Assembly: GCA_027858795.1 (NCBI GenBank)
Contig: JAQICF010000086.1
Location: 1-9,125, forward strand
DNA length: 9,125 nt
Direction: 5' to 3'
DNA from: Candidatus Delongbacteria bacterium
GTDB lineage: Bacteria > Delongbacteria > UBA4055
Shown here: positions 1 to 6,054 of the stretch, one piece after another
Numbering within the stretch: position 1 is the stretch's first letter
Layout: each line of letters starts with the position of its first letter
Notes under the pieces: model-generated
The model's input: only the letters and a program-made list of their open reading frames with translations
The model's database searches: none
Told to the model about the DNA's origin: nothing
Program-made: the position numbers and the translations under genes

Positions 1-1076
1 TGCATCAATAAAACAGCTAATACAGGTCCAACACATGGAGCAGCCACTACGCCACTCACCATTCCTATTAAAACTGCACCGAGAATACCTTTACTTTCTT
101 TTCCCTTTTTCATTAGCTTGGTTTGCTGATCAGAAGAGATTAAATTCATATCCCAAAGACCGAACATACTTAATGCTAATACCGTAAAAACCATTGCAAT
201 ACCTACCCTAACAATAGGGTTCGCAGCCAAATCCCCAACACCAAAAACACCTCCGAGGAAGGATGCTAATAGACCTACGATAGAATAAGTTATCGCCAAT
301 CCAACTACAAAAAATAGGGAAAGGAAAAATCCTGCACTTTTTTTAGATCCTGATTTTGCACCCATGTAGCTAATAACTACAGGGATTATCGGATAAACAC
401 ATGGTGTCATACTATCTAAAATACCACCTAGAAATGCTATTAGAAATACCAATAATGTCCAAGTCTGACTACCTTCGAGAATACCTGCAAGTTTTTCTTC
501 AATGGTCATTTCATCATCACCACCGAACAACGCTCCCATAATACTGACTTCAGGATTGTCAGGTTCAGTTATTTCACCTGTTTCTTCCTTGTGATCTATC
601 TGGTCGATACCTTCAAAAACATCAGGAGCAATCAGTGAAAAATCTATTTTTAATTCTTTATCAACAGGCATATAGCAAGACTCATCGCCAAGCTCAGAAC
701 ATATCTGATATCCAAAATATATCACATTCTCTGTAGTCGTATCTTTGTAAGTACCATCCAATAACACATCAACTTTCCCTTTATAAACAGGTAGATCATG
801 ATGCATCACTTTATCAGATACAATTTTATAAGTTAGGCTAAAATCAGGAGCACTCTCAGTATCAACATAAAACAGATCACTGTCAGTAATGTGGTAATCA
901 TCAGGAACTTCAAGAGATAGCAATACTTTAAATTGCTCACCATCATTCAAGTTTCCCTTATCTACGAAATGAGTGATCTTAATGTCAGTTTCAGGATCAA
1001 ACTCATTGGCAGAAAAAGCTACAACAGAAACCACCATTAGTAACATAACAGTTAAAATTTTCATAATATTCTTCAT
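1..1076 (-). CDS. dsbD: Thiol:disulfide interchange protein DsbD, N-terminal part (runs off left edge)
   Basis: The reading frame is open from an ATG at 1076 down to base 1, giving 358 residues with the C-terminus outside the window. Residues 1-23 look like a signal peptide. Residues 24-150 resemble the periplasmic DsbD alpha domain, with a cysteine pair at C126 and C134 (motif YQIC...SCYMP). From about residue 207 hydrophobic segments begin, with the two hallmark cysteine motifs of the membrane beta domain: TPCVYP (C226) and APCVGP (C348). In this family electrons pass from cytoplasmic thioredoxin through the membrane cysteines to periplasmic partners, for disulfide reduction or cytochrome c maturation. 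The C-terminal thioredoxin-like gamma domain cannot be seen. The start is chosen because AGGG lies 5 nt upstream; the next ATG (1064) would be too far from it. The alpha-domain cysteines are 8 residues apart, against 6 in E. coli DsbD. Family assignment is firm; the partner is unknown. Confidence 0.93.
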   Translation of the reverse strand, partial: MKNIMKILTVMLLMVVSVVAFSANEFDPETDIKITHFVDKGNLNDGEQFKVLLSLEVPDDYHITDSDLFYVDTESAPDFSLTYKIVSDKVMHHDLPVYKGKVDVLLDGTYKDTTTENVIYFGYQICSELGDESCYMPVDKELKIDFSLIAPDVFEGIDQIDHKEETGEITEPDNPEVSIMGALFGGDDEMTIEEKLAGILEGSQTWTLLVFLIAFLGGILDSMTPCVYPIIPVVISYMGAKSGSKKSAGFFLSLFFVVGLAITYSIVGLLASFLGGVFGVGDLAANPIVRVGIAMVFTVLALSMFGLWDMNLISSDQQTKLMKKGKESKGILGAVLIGMVSGVVAAPCVGPVLAVLLM

Positions 1077-1121
1077 AATAGCCCTTTTATTTTTTGTTAT
1101 CCACCTTACTATTCAACCCAC

Positions 1122-1150
1122 AATATATAGCATTGTCCATAACTACACAA
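1122..1150 (-). promoter_or_regulatory. Candidate sigma-70-type promoter of dsbD
   Basis: On the minus strand TTGTGT (1150-1145) and TATATT (1127-1122) are separated by 17 bp, placing a start site about 40 bp before the dsbD ATG. It lies just after the terminator of the upstream SPOR gene, so dsbD probably has its own promoter. Assigned by inspection only. Confidence 0.4.
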
Positions 1151-1152
1151 GT

Positions 1153-1182
1153 AAAAAAAAGCCCCAAAGCGAATTTGGGGCT
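1153..1182 (-). terminator. Intrinsic terminator behind the SPOR lipoprotein gene
   Basis: A perfect 9-bp stem (AGCCCCAAA with TTTGGGGCT, loop of 5) is followed on the minus strand by eight T residues. It begins 18 bp past the stop codon of the SPOR gene. It should end that transcript and separate it from dsbD. Confidence 0.9.
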
Positions 1183-1200
1183 ATAATTATTCTCAAACAA

Positions 1201-2166
1201 TTATTTTTCTAATATCCATGCACCTTCAAAACCATCTGACACAACCTTTTTCTTTGCTAATTCAGCTTCAGCTTTAGTTTCATAAGGTCCTGTTAGTAAT
1301 TTGTAGAGTCCCTCATGGTTATAAATTTCAGAATTGGTATAACCTAACGTTTTTATACTGTTCTCATCAAACTGTTTTGCATTCTCTTCTGTAGAAAATG
1401 CACCTATCTGGATATAATATTTTCCGGATGAATTCATTCCTGAATCATCACCGATGAATATCCATGATTTCTGAATAAATGAACCTGCATATTGAAAGTC
1501 TTTTTTCAATGTTTCTTTCATAAGGTCAGCATCTATTCTGGCAACATAGTCACCTATCTGTACTTTATGCAGATTATCTTCCGCTAAAACGACATAAACT
1601 CTAGCTGAGACCTCTCTAGCAACTTGTTCTTTTAGTTTTTTTGCTTTTCCTTCATCTCTAAAGGCACCGATCTGAACTCTGTATCCCAAGAATTTTTCGA
1701 ATTTTGGTTCTTCTTTGGTTTTAGTTATTGTTATATCTGCTGCTTCCGTTGTATGGATCACCTGCTCTACAACTCCTTTATATACTCTCTTTGGAACTGA
1801 ATATATCTTAGTAAAACCATTCATTTTTAATCTATCTTTCAGAGTGTTGGTTTCCTCTTTATTTTGGCAATCACCAACATAAATCATATATTTATCTACA
1901 ATAAATTCAATATAAACAGGTTCTTGAACAGCATTAACGATCTGCTTTTCTAATAAATTAGCCTCTTCCATTGAGTCTGTTGAAGCAACTTTGATCCTAT
2001 AACCGTCTATCATTTCCCTGTCTTCAAGATTTTCCTCGATGATTATCTTATTTGAAGGGTCATTTTCACCGTACTGAGATTCTTTTACAACCTGCACAGG
2101 TACACATGAAGAAAGTAGCAATACAAAGATCATACTTAAAATTATAAATTTAACATGATGAATCAT
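1201..2166 (-). CDS. Triple-SPOR-repeat lipoprotein
   Basis: This 321-residue protein starts with a lipoprotein signal: a hydrophobic stretch (residues 5-18) leads into LLSSC, with C21 as the predicted lipidated cysteine. Residue +2 is Val, not Asp, which would favour the outer membrane under the E. coli rule. Three SPOR-like repeats follow, at about 55-128, 161-235 and 249-321. The second and third open with the typical (Y)xVQIGAF / YYIQIGAF strand; the first (YRIKVAS) is more diverged. SPOR domains bind denuded glycan strands of peptidoglycan, often at division sites, so this is likely a periplasm-facing envelope protein. No catalytic domain is seen. No clear Shine-Dalgarno sequence precedes the ATG. 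It is a single-gene unit between its own candidate promoter and a strong terminator. Exact role is not known. Confidence 0.88.
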   Translation of the reverse strand: MIHHVKFIILSMIFVLLLSSCVPVQVVKESQYGENDPSNKIIIEENLEDREMIDGYRIKVASTDSMEEANLLEKQIVNAVQEPVYIEFIVDKYMIYVGDCQNKEETNTLKDRLKMNGFTKIYSVPKRVYKGVVEQVIHTTEAADITITKTKEEPKFEKFLGYRVQIGAFRDEGKAKKLKEQVAREVSARVYVVLAEDNLHKVQIGDYVARIDADLMKETLKKDFQYAGSFIQKSWIFIGDDSGMNSSGKYYIQIGAFSTEENAKQFDENSIKTLGYTNSEIYNHEGLYKLLTGPYETKAEAELAKKKVVSDGFEGAWILEK

Positions 2167-2247
2167 TTAAATACGTTCAATATCTTTATATCCTATGTTG
2201 GTTAACTTTTGTTCTATACTTTCTGTACTATTTGTTAGCTTTACATG

Positions 2248-2275
2248 AATATAAATTAAATAGAATATAAATCAA
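2248..2275 (-). promoter_or_regulatory. Candidate sigma-70-type promoter of the SPOR gene
   Basis: On the minus strand TTGATT (2275-2270) and TATATT (2253-2248) have a 16-bp spacer, about 80 bp before the SPOR start codon and just past the previous gene's terminator. The surrounding DNA is very AT-rich, so chance matches are likely. Confidence 0.35.
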
Positions 2276-2280
2276 CATAA

Positions 2281-2313
2281 AAATAAAAAAAAACAGGCGC
2301 ATTGAAAACGCCT
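2281..2313 (-). terminator. Intrinsic terminator behind the receiver-PAS gene
   Basis: A 5-bp GC-rich stem (AGGCG 2295-2299 with CGCCT 2309-2313) with a 9-nt loop is followed on the minus strand by a run of about nine T residues and more T-rich sequence. It lies about 80 bp past the stop codon at 2396, with repeat sequence between. Confidence 0.7.
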
Positions 2314-2339
2314 ATAAAAAAATCGGTTCCCAAACTCCT

Positions 2340-2393
2340 GTCATGCTGAACGTATTTTTGTCACGCTCCTGAACGCATTCCTGCGTTCACTAC
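2340..2393. repeat. Interspersed palindrome, copy A, with a degenerate partial copy
   Basis: The core at 2370-2389 is a perfect inverted repeat: TGAACGC, loop ATTCCT, GCGTTCA. It is preceded by a GTCA-type lead-in (2360) and followed by CTAC. A shorter decayed relative (GTCATGCTGAACG) begins at 2340. The element ends 2 bp short of the stop codon of the minus-strand receiver gene. Copies B (3530-3560) and C (3759-3789) share the core, so this is a dispersed REP-like family. Confidence 0.75.
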
Positions 2394-2395
2394 AT

Positions 2396-3472
2396 TTAAT
2401 CTATTATCTCATGAGTTATATAATAATCCAATATTCTGTTCGTTAAATTAATGTTTCCCTTAAATATTTTGACCTTTTTCCTTTGATTTTCACGAGTTTT
2501 GTGAAATTGAGTCACATAGATCCTACCTTCATTTATCGCTTCTCTGTTTTCTTCCATAACTTCATCTTCATTCATATCCAATATATCTGATAATTCCATG
2601 CTTTCTAATTCCTCAATAGTGTAACCGTAAAATTCACTTGCAGCAGGGTTTGCCTGATTGATCTTCTCTGTTTCAGGATCAAATAGCAACATTATCAATT
2701 TATTGTCATTGAAAAAACTTTGAAATGTTTCAACTTCCTTCTTAAGCCCAGTTTGTTTATTCTTCATATCTGTTATATCATTTAATGTTATCAAGAATGC
2801 ATCTTTCTCTTCCCATTTGATCTTTACTGTTCTTACTTCAGCTATTGCGGTTTTATTATTTTCATTAATATTTATCTCTATTTTTTCGTTTTCATCAAAT
2901 GAATAACCATATTTGCTACCGATCAATTCTTCTTTTTGTTTTCCAAAATATACAACAGCTGATTCGTTAATATCTTGTATAATATTTTCTTTGTTTATTA
3001 CAAATATTGGATTGAAATTCTTTTCTATTAACATCCTCATTTGCTCTTTACTATGCATCGTCTGAACAAGAGCCTTCCTTCTTTCTATAGAGTGCCTAAT
3101 AGATCTAACTAAAAGAGTTGATGTGTATTCACCTTTTATTAAATAATCCTCCGCACCATTATTTAATGAATTCATGATAACATCCGGTCTTCCTAAAGCA
3201 GTTTGAATTATTATCGGCATTTCGGGATAAATAGTTAATATTTTTTCCAGGGATTCAAGATCCTTGCTGTCAGGCAAACCGAGATCAAGTAATACTACGT
3301 CTATTGGATTATTTCCTAATACTTCCATTGCAGACCCAAGTGAATCTGCGTCTTTGATATCGTACTCGAAATATAAAATTGAATCAGATGGTATTTTCAT
3401 CAGCATTTGCTTTATTAAAAATACGTGATCTTCATTATCTTCCACGATTAGGATATTGATTTTTTTTGACAT
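2396..3472 (-). CDS. Response-regulator receiver protein with two PAS domains and no output domain
   Basis: The 358-residue product begins with a CheY-like receiver (about 5-128): acidic pair E11/D12, predicted phospho-acceptor D63 in VVLLDLGLPDS, T91 and K113. All the residues needed for phosphorylation are present. Two PAS domains follow, at about 143-236 and 246-358; the first ends in the usual DITD-type motif, the second in a shortened form. There is no histidine-kinase, DNA-binding, GGDEF, EAL or HD-GYP domain, so its effect must come through a partner or binding. The start is supported by AAGGAG (3485-3480) 7 nt upstream. A perfect sigma-54 promoter match lies about 190 bp upstream, leaving a leader of roughly 170 nt full of palindromes. 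Such receivers usually sit on PAS kinases, so loss of a C-terminal kinase is possible: the stop lies beside a repeat. Confidence 0.88.
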   Translation of the reverse strand: MSKKINILIVEDNEDHVFLIKQMLMKIPSDSILYFEYDIKDADSLGSAMEVLGNNPIDVVLLDLGLPDSKDLESLEKILTIYPEMPIIIQTALGRPDVIMNSLNNGAEDYLIKGEYTSTLLVRSIRHSIERRKALVQTMHSKEQMRMLIEKNFNPIFVINKENIIQDINESAVVYFGKQKEELIGSKYGYSFDENEKIEININENNKTAIAEVRTVKIKWEEKDAFLITLNDITDMKNKQTGLKKEVETFQSFFNDNKLIMLLFDPETEKINQANPAASEFYGYTIEELESMELSDILDMNEDEVMEENREAINEGRIYVTQFHKTRENQRKKVKIFKGNINLTNRILDYYITHEIID

Positions 3473-3499
3473 TTGTTTACTCCTTTTTTTATCGTTTAA

Positions 3500-3520
3500 G
3501 GTCGGAGATAAACCCCGACC
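3500..3520. repeat. Short inverted repeat GGTCGG...CCGACC
   Basis: Six perfect base pairs (3500-3505 with 3515-3520) around a 9-nt loop. It has no T-tract on either side and lies in the leader of the receiver gene, so it is more likely part of an intergenic repeat than a terminator. Confidence 0.5.
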
Positions 3521-3529
3521 CTACGGTTC

Positions 3530-3560
3530 GTCATCCTGAAAGCATTCCTGCGTTCACCAC
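3530..3560. repeat. Interspersed palindrome, copy B
   Basis: Starts GTCATCCTGAAAGC, then the shared ATTCCT loop and GCGTTCA, ending ACCAC. One base of the left arm differs (TGAAAGC for TGAACGC), leaving a single stem mismatch compared with copies A and C. Confidence 0.75.
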
Positions 3561-3567
3561 AACCGTC

Positions 3568-3612
3568 ACCCTGAACTCGACTTGCCCTGAATTTATTTCA
3601 GGGTTTCAGGGT
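3568..3612. repeat. Nested double hairpin of CCCTGAA / TTCAGGG arms
   Basis: An outer pair ACCCTGAA (3568-3575) and TTCAGGGT (3605-3612) encloses an inner perfect 7-bp hairpin, CCCTGAA (3585-3591) and TTCAGGG (3597-3603), with a 5-nt loop. The same arm is thus used twice in each orientation, so alternative pairings are possible. It lies in the predicted transcribed leader of the receiver gene. Confidence 0.65.
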
Positions 3613-3623
3613 CTTTCTTTTAC

Positions 3624-3643
3624 GGGCGTTATAAATAACGCCC
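3624..3643. repeat. Near-perfect palindrome GGGCGTTAT-AA-ATAACGCCC
   Basis: Nine base pairs around a 2-base centre. It is flanked by TAC and CTACA and has no T-tract. It starts within a few bases of the start site expected from the sigma-54 match at 3657-3672, so it would form the 5' end of the receiver transcript. Confidence 0.65.
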
Positions 3644-3656
3644 CTACAGAATTACT

Positions 3657-3672
3657 TGCAAACACTGTGCCA
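3657..3672 (-). promoter_or_regulatory. Sigma-54 (RpoN) -24/-12 promoter for the receiver-PAS gene
   Basis: On the minus strand the sequence reads TGGCAC-AGTGT-TTGCA, an exact match to the RpoN consensus TGGCAC-N5-TTGCW with correct spacing. It faces the receiver gene; the expected start site is near 3646, giving a leader of about 170 nt. A dyad centred 63-64 bp upstream supports activator-dependent use. Confidence 0.75.
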
Positions 3673-3723
3673 AAACATTGAATTCAAAACATTAAGGCTA
3701 ATTTATATTATCTGTCATACTTT

Positions 3724-3744
3724 AATAATAACCGTTGTACTATT
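3724..3744. promoter_or_regulatory. Candidate enhancer-binding-protein site upstream of the receiver gene
   Basis: The dyad AATAATA-N7-TACTATT is centred at 3734, about 63 bp upstream of the -24 GG of the sigma-54 site. It closely matches the dyad at 7503-7523, which stands at the same distance from the sigma-54-like site of the PocR gene. The match in sequence and distance is what supports it; the binding protein is not in the window. Confidence 0.5.
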
Positions 3745-3758
3745 TTTAGTTGTTTCCC

Positions 3759-3789
3759 GTCATTCTGAACGCATTCCTGCGTTCACTAC
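3759..3789. repeat. Interspersed palindrome, copy C
   Basis: Perfect TGAACGC (3766-3772) and GCGTTCA (3779-3785) arms around ATTCCT, with GTCATTC lead-in and CTAC exit, the cleanest of the three copies. It lies just outside the candidate enhancer site, between the two divergent promoters. Confidence 0.78.
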
Positions 3790-3879
3790 CGTCTCTTTGT
3801 AATTTTTCATTTCGTTTAAACTTTATATATCCAATATAACTAAAAATAAAATACAATCAAAAGAAAATAAAATACATTA

Positions 3880-3911
3880 TGGTTGAATAACCAATATATA
3901 TATTATATATT
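3880..3911 (+). promoter_or_regulatory. Candidate sigma-70-type promoter with overlapping dyad, for the sensor operon
   Basis: TTGAAT (3883-3888) and TATATT (3906-3911) are 17 bp apart, about 50 bp before the ATG at 3961. The dyad TGGTT-GAAT-AACCA (3880-3893) overlaps the -35 and could be an operator. No sigma-54 signature was found facing this gene. Confidence 0.4.
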
Positions 3912-3960
3912 AAAAGTGTCATAAACATATATAGAGCAAAAAAAATATTATGAGGATTTC

Positions 3961-6003
3961 ATGTTAAAGAAGCTTTCTTTTCGTACAAGGATATTTATTG
4001 GTTTTGGTTCTGTACTAGTTCTAATGCTGATATCTGCCCTTATATCAATTAACTGTGTTAATCGTATTTACGAAACAACGAACCTTATCAATGAGCATCC
4101 TCAGACCGTTCTGGCTGCTATGAGGGATATTCAAGTAAATACTATAAAAGTCAATCATTTGATGAGAGATTTGCTTGATGTAAATGATTCGATCCTGATA
4201 GAAAAGATTGACTCTGACATCATCGATCTGGATAAAACTACCGTTGCTAAATTATTAATTATAAAGGATCGTTTTCTTGGAAATGCAGAAGATGTTTCAG
4301 TAATTGAGAAAATATACAAAGACTGGAAAATGATCAGAGAAGAAACTATTTCATACATTAAAAATAAAAAATATTCTCAAGGACGAAAAACTATCGAATC
4401 CTTAGATGATGATTATGTACACCTTCTTTCGTCAAAATATGATTTTATCGAAGAATATGCATCCAGAAAGGCAGATGAGCAGTTCATAATTATAGACACA
4501 AATATGGAAGAAACTAAAGACTTTTTAATATATACCTCAATTTTTATGTTGTTATTTGCTTCGGTAATTACAATTTTAATTTCCAACAGCATTTCAAAAC
4601 CGATAACAAAATTGCTAAAAGAAACTGTTGATTTTCATAAGTTAGCTCTTCGAAAGGATATAAACCTATACAGTGAACAGAGTCTTCTTGAAAACACAAT
4701 AGAAGAATTGAATGTTTATTACGAACAGGAAAATGAAAAATCTAGGGAAAGTATAAAAGATAAAAAGATTATTGAAGATCAATTGCAAAAAATTGAAATG
4801 CAGTCTGAAGAACTAAGAATTCTTAATAAAGAATTAGAGAATAAAGTTCTGTTGAGGACTGAGGAGGTTGCCAAGAGTTTTGATGAATTGCGTGAGAGCA
4901 AAGATATTCTGCAATCATATTTAGACTCTTCTCCTGATCCAATTATAGTACTTGATGAAAATGCAAAGCTTAATTTTGTCTCAAGATCAACACTTCAAAT
5001 TTTTGGTTTGGAGCTAGAAACTGATCTCTCGAATGTTGAAATTTTTGATTTTATTCATCCTGAAGATAAAGAGATAGTTGGTAATTCTTTAAATAAACTT
5101 ATTAATACCGGTGAATATACGAATCCTTTGATCAGAATGTTTAAGAAAGACGGCTCATTAATCAGTGTCCAAATCAATTCTTCATTCTTAAAAAACGAAG
5201 AAGGAAAAGTTTCTATTTTAATTATTGCTCATGATATCACTCAACGACTAGAAATGGAGAGTGAGTTAAAGGTTACTAATGAAAGATTAAAAAGTTTATT
5301 TGATTCTTCACCTAATGGAATTGGTATAGTGACCGACAGGATGTTTTATGAAGTTAATGATAAATTTTGTAAAATATCAGGCTATTCTCGTGAAGAAATT
5401 ATTGGCAACAGTACAAAAATGATTTACCCGACAGAAGAAGATTATGAATTTATCGGTGCTGATAACTATGCACAGTTAAAAGAAAAAGGAACAGAAACTA
5501 AACTAAAGAAAAAAAACGGCTCAATTATTGACATTTTACTAGTCGCAACTCCATTAGATACTAATAATTTGAAAAAAGGTATTACTTTTACCGCGACAGA
5601 TATTACTGAAAGAAATAGGATTAAATCAGCCTTGAAACAGAGCGAAAATAGATATCGAAATATTTTTGAAAATTCAATTATCTCTACTTTAGTTGTAAAA
5701 AATGGTAAATTTGTTGATTGCAACAGAGCAACTATTGATCTGCTTGGATATAATACTAAGGATGAATTTTTAAATTCTCATCCTTCTGAAATATCACCAG
5801 AAAAACAACCGGATGGACAGTTATCGCTAAATAAAGCTGATGAAATGATAGAGTTAGCTTTAAAAAATGGAAATCACCGCTTCGAATGGAATCACAAGAA
5901 ATCCAATGGCGAAATCCTTCCCGTTGAAGTGACCCTTACTACACTTGAGAATGAAAAAGACAATAAAGTTTTATTTACTGTTTGGAGAGTTTTGTCAGAA
6001 TAA
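3961..6003 (+). CDS. Membrane-anchored sensor with periplasmic four-helix domain and three PAS domains, no output domain
   Basis: The 680-residue protein has a first membrane span (about 11-32), a mostly helical periplasmic region (33-187) resembling four-helix-bundle chemoreceptor-type sensors, and a second span (188-209). A short HAMP-like linker (SISKPITKLLKET) and a long coiled coil (about 243-312, with LENKVLLRTEEV) follow. Three PAS domains lie at about 313-430, 438-552 and 560-680; the first two close with HDITQR and TDITER. The protein stops right at the end of the third (TVWRVLSE), with no H-box, ATPase, GGDEF or methyl-accepting region. GAGGA 4 nt upstream supports the start. It heads a likely operon with the PAS-PAS-GAF-like gene 51 bp downstream. 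It probably passes a signal to a partner protein. An alternative is a degraded histidine kinase. Confidence 0.88.
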   Translation: MLKKLSFRTRIFIGFGSVLVLMLISALISINCVNRIYETTNLINEHPQTVLAAMRDIQVNTIKVNHLMRDLLDVNDSILIEKIDSDIIDLDKTTVAKLLIIKDRFLGNAEDVSVIEKIYKDWKMIREETISYIKNKKYSQGRKTIESLDDDYVHLLSSKYDFIEEYASRKADEQFIIIDTNMEETKDFLIYTSIFMLLFASVITILISNSISKPITKLLKETVDFHKLALRKDINLYSEQSLLENTIEELNVYYEQENEKSRESIKDKKIIEDQLQKIEMQSEELRILNKELENKVLLRTEEVAKSFDELRESKDILQSYLDSSPDPIIVLDENAKLNFVSRSTLQIFGLELETDLSNVEIFDFIHPEDKEIVGNSLNKLINTGEYTNPLIRMFKKDGSLISVQINSSFLKNEEGKVSILIIAHDITQRLEMESELKVTNERLKSLFDSSPNGIGIVTDRMFYEVNDKFCKISGYSREEIIGNSTKMIYPTEEDYEFIGADNYAQLKEKGTETKLKKKNGSIIDILLVATPLDTNNLKKGITFTATDITERNRIKSALKQSENRYRNIFENSIISTLVVKNGKFVDCNRATIDLLGYNTKDEFLNSHPSEISPEKQPDGQLSLNKADEMIELALKNGNHRFEWNHKKSNGEILPVEVTLTTLENEKDNKVLFTVWRVLSE

Positions 6004-6054
6004 TATACCTAGAAATAAAACGATTTGCTAAATAACATCAGGTTAAAAACATCA

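Larger units (their letters stand above)
3473..3960. other. 488-bp divergent intergenic region: promoters and a cluster of palindromic repeats
   Basis: This stretch separates the minus-strand receiver gene from the plus-strand sensor operon. I see no credible coding sequence. It contains, left to right, palindromes at 3500-3520, 3530-3560, 3568-3612 and 3624-3643, a minus-strand sigma-54 site (3657-3672), a dyad (3724-3744), another palindrome (3759-3789), and a plus-strand sigma-70-type promoter with an overlapping dyad (3880-3911). The repeat part is visibly richer in G and C than its surroundings. Confidence 0.7.

Noticed and set aside
973..1212. Plus-strand open frame of 79 codons with a hydrophobic segment
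   Set aside because: It runs antisense through the dsbD start, the dsbD promoter and the SPOR terminator. Its end encodes the terminator stem, and no ribosome binding site precedes it.
2225..2233. A third GTACTATTT half-site, upstream of the SPOR gene
   Set aside because: The partner half-site matches only 3 of 7 positions, and no sigma-54-like site lies at the expected distance. In AT-rich DNA this is likely chance.
3473..3646. Riboswitch or other known structured leader for the receiver gene
   Set aside because: The hairpins are explained by repeat-type palindromes, and I recognise no conserved riboswitch core. There is also no terminator with a T-tract before the start codon.
3466..3681. 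Plus-strand open frame of 71 codons in the divergent intergenic region
   Set aside because: It consists almost entirely of palindromic repeats and overlaps the receiver gene start; the residues look like translated repeat sequence.
2340..3789. Repeats as a possible CRISPR array
   Set aside because: The copies are hundreds of bases apart, separated by a gene and unequal spacing, with no spacer-like units.
4681..4920. Hidden histidine-kinase dimerisation region in the coiled coil of the membrane sensor
   Set aside because: There is no H-box with a phospho-accepting histidine in the coil, and no N, G1 or G2 ATP-binding motifs occur anywhere downstream in the protein.
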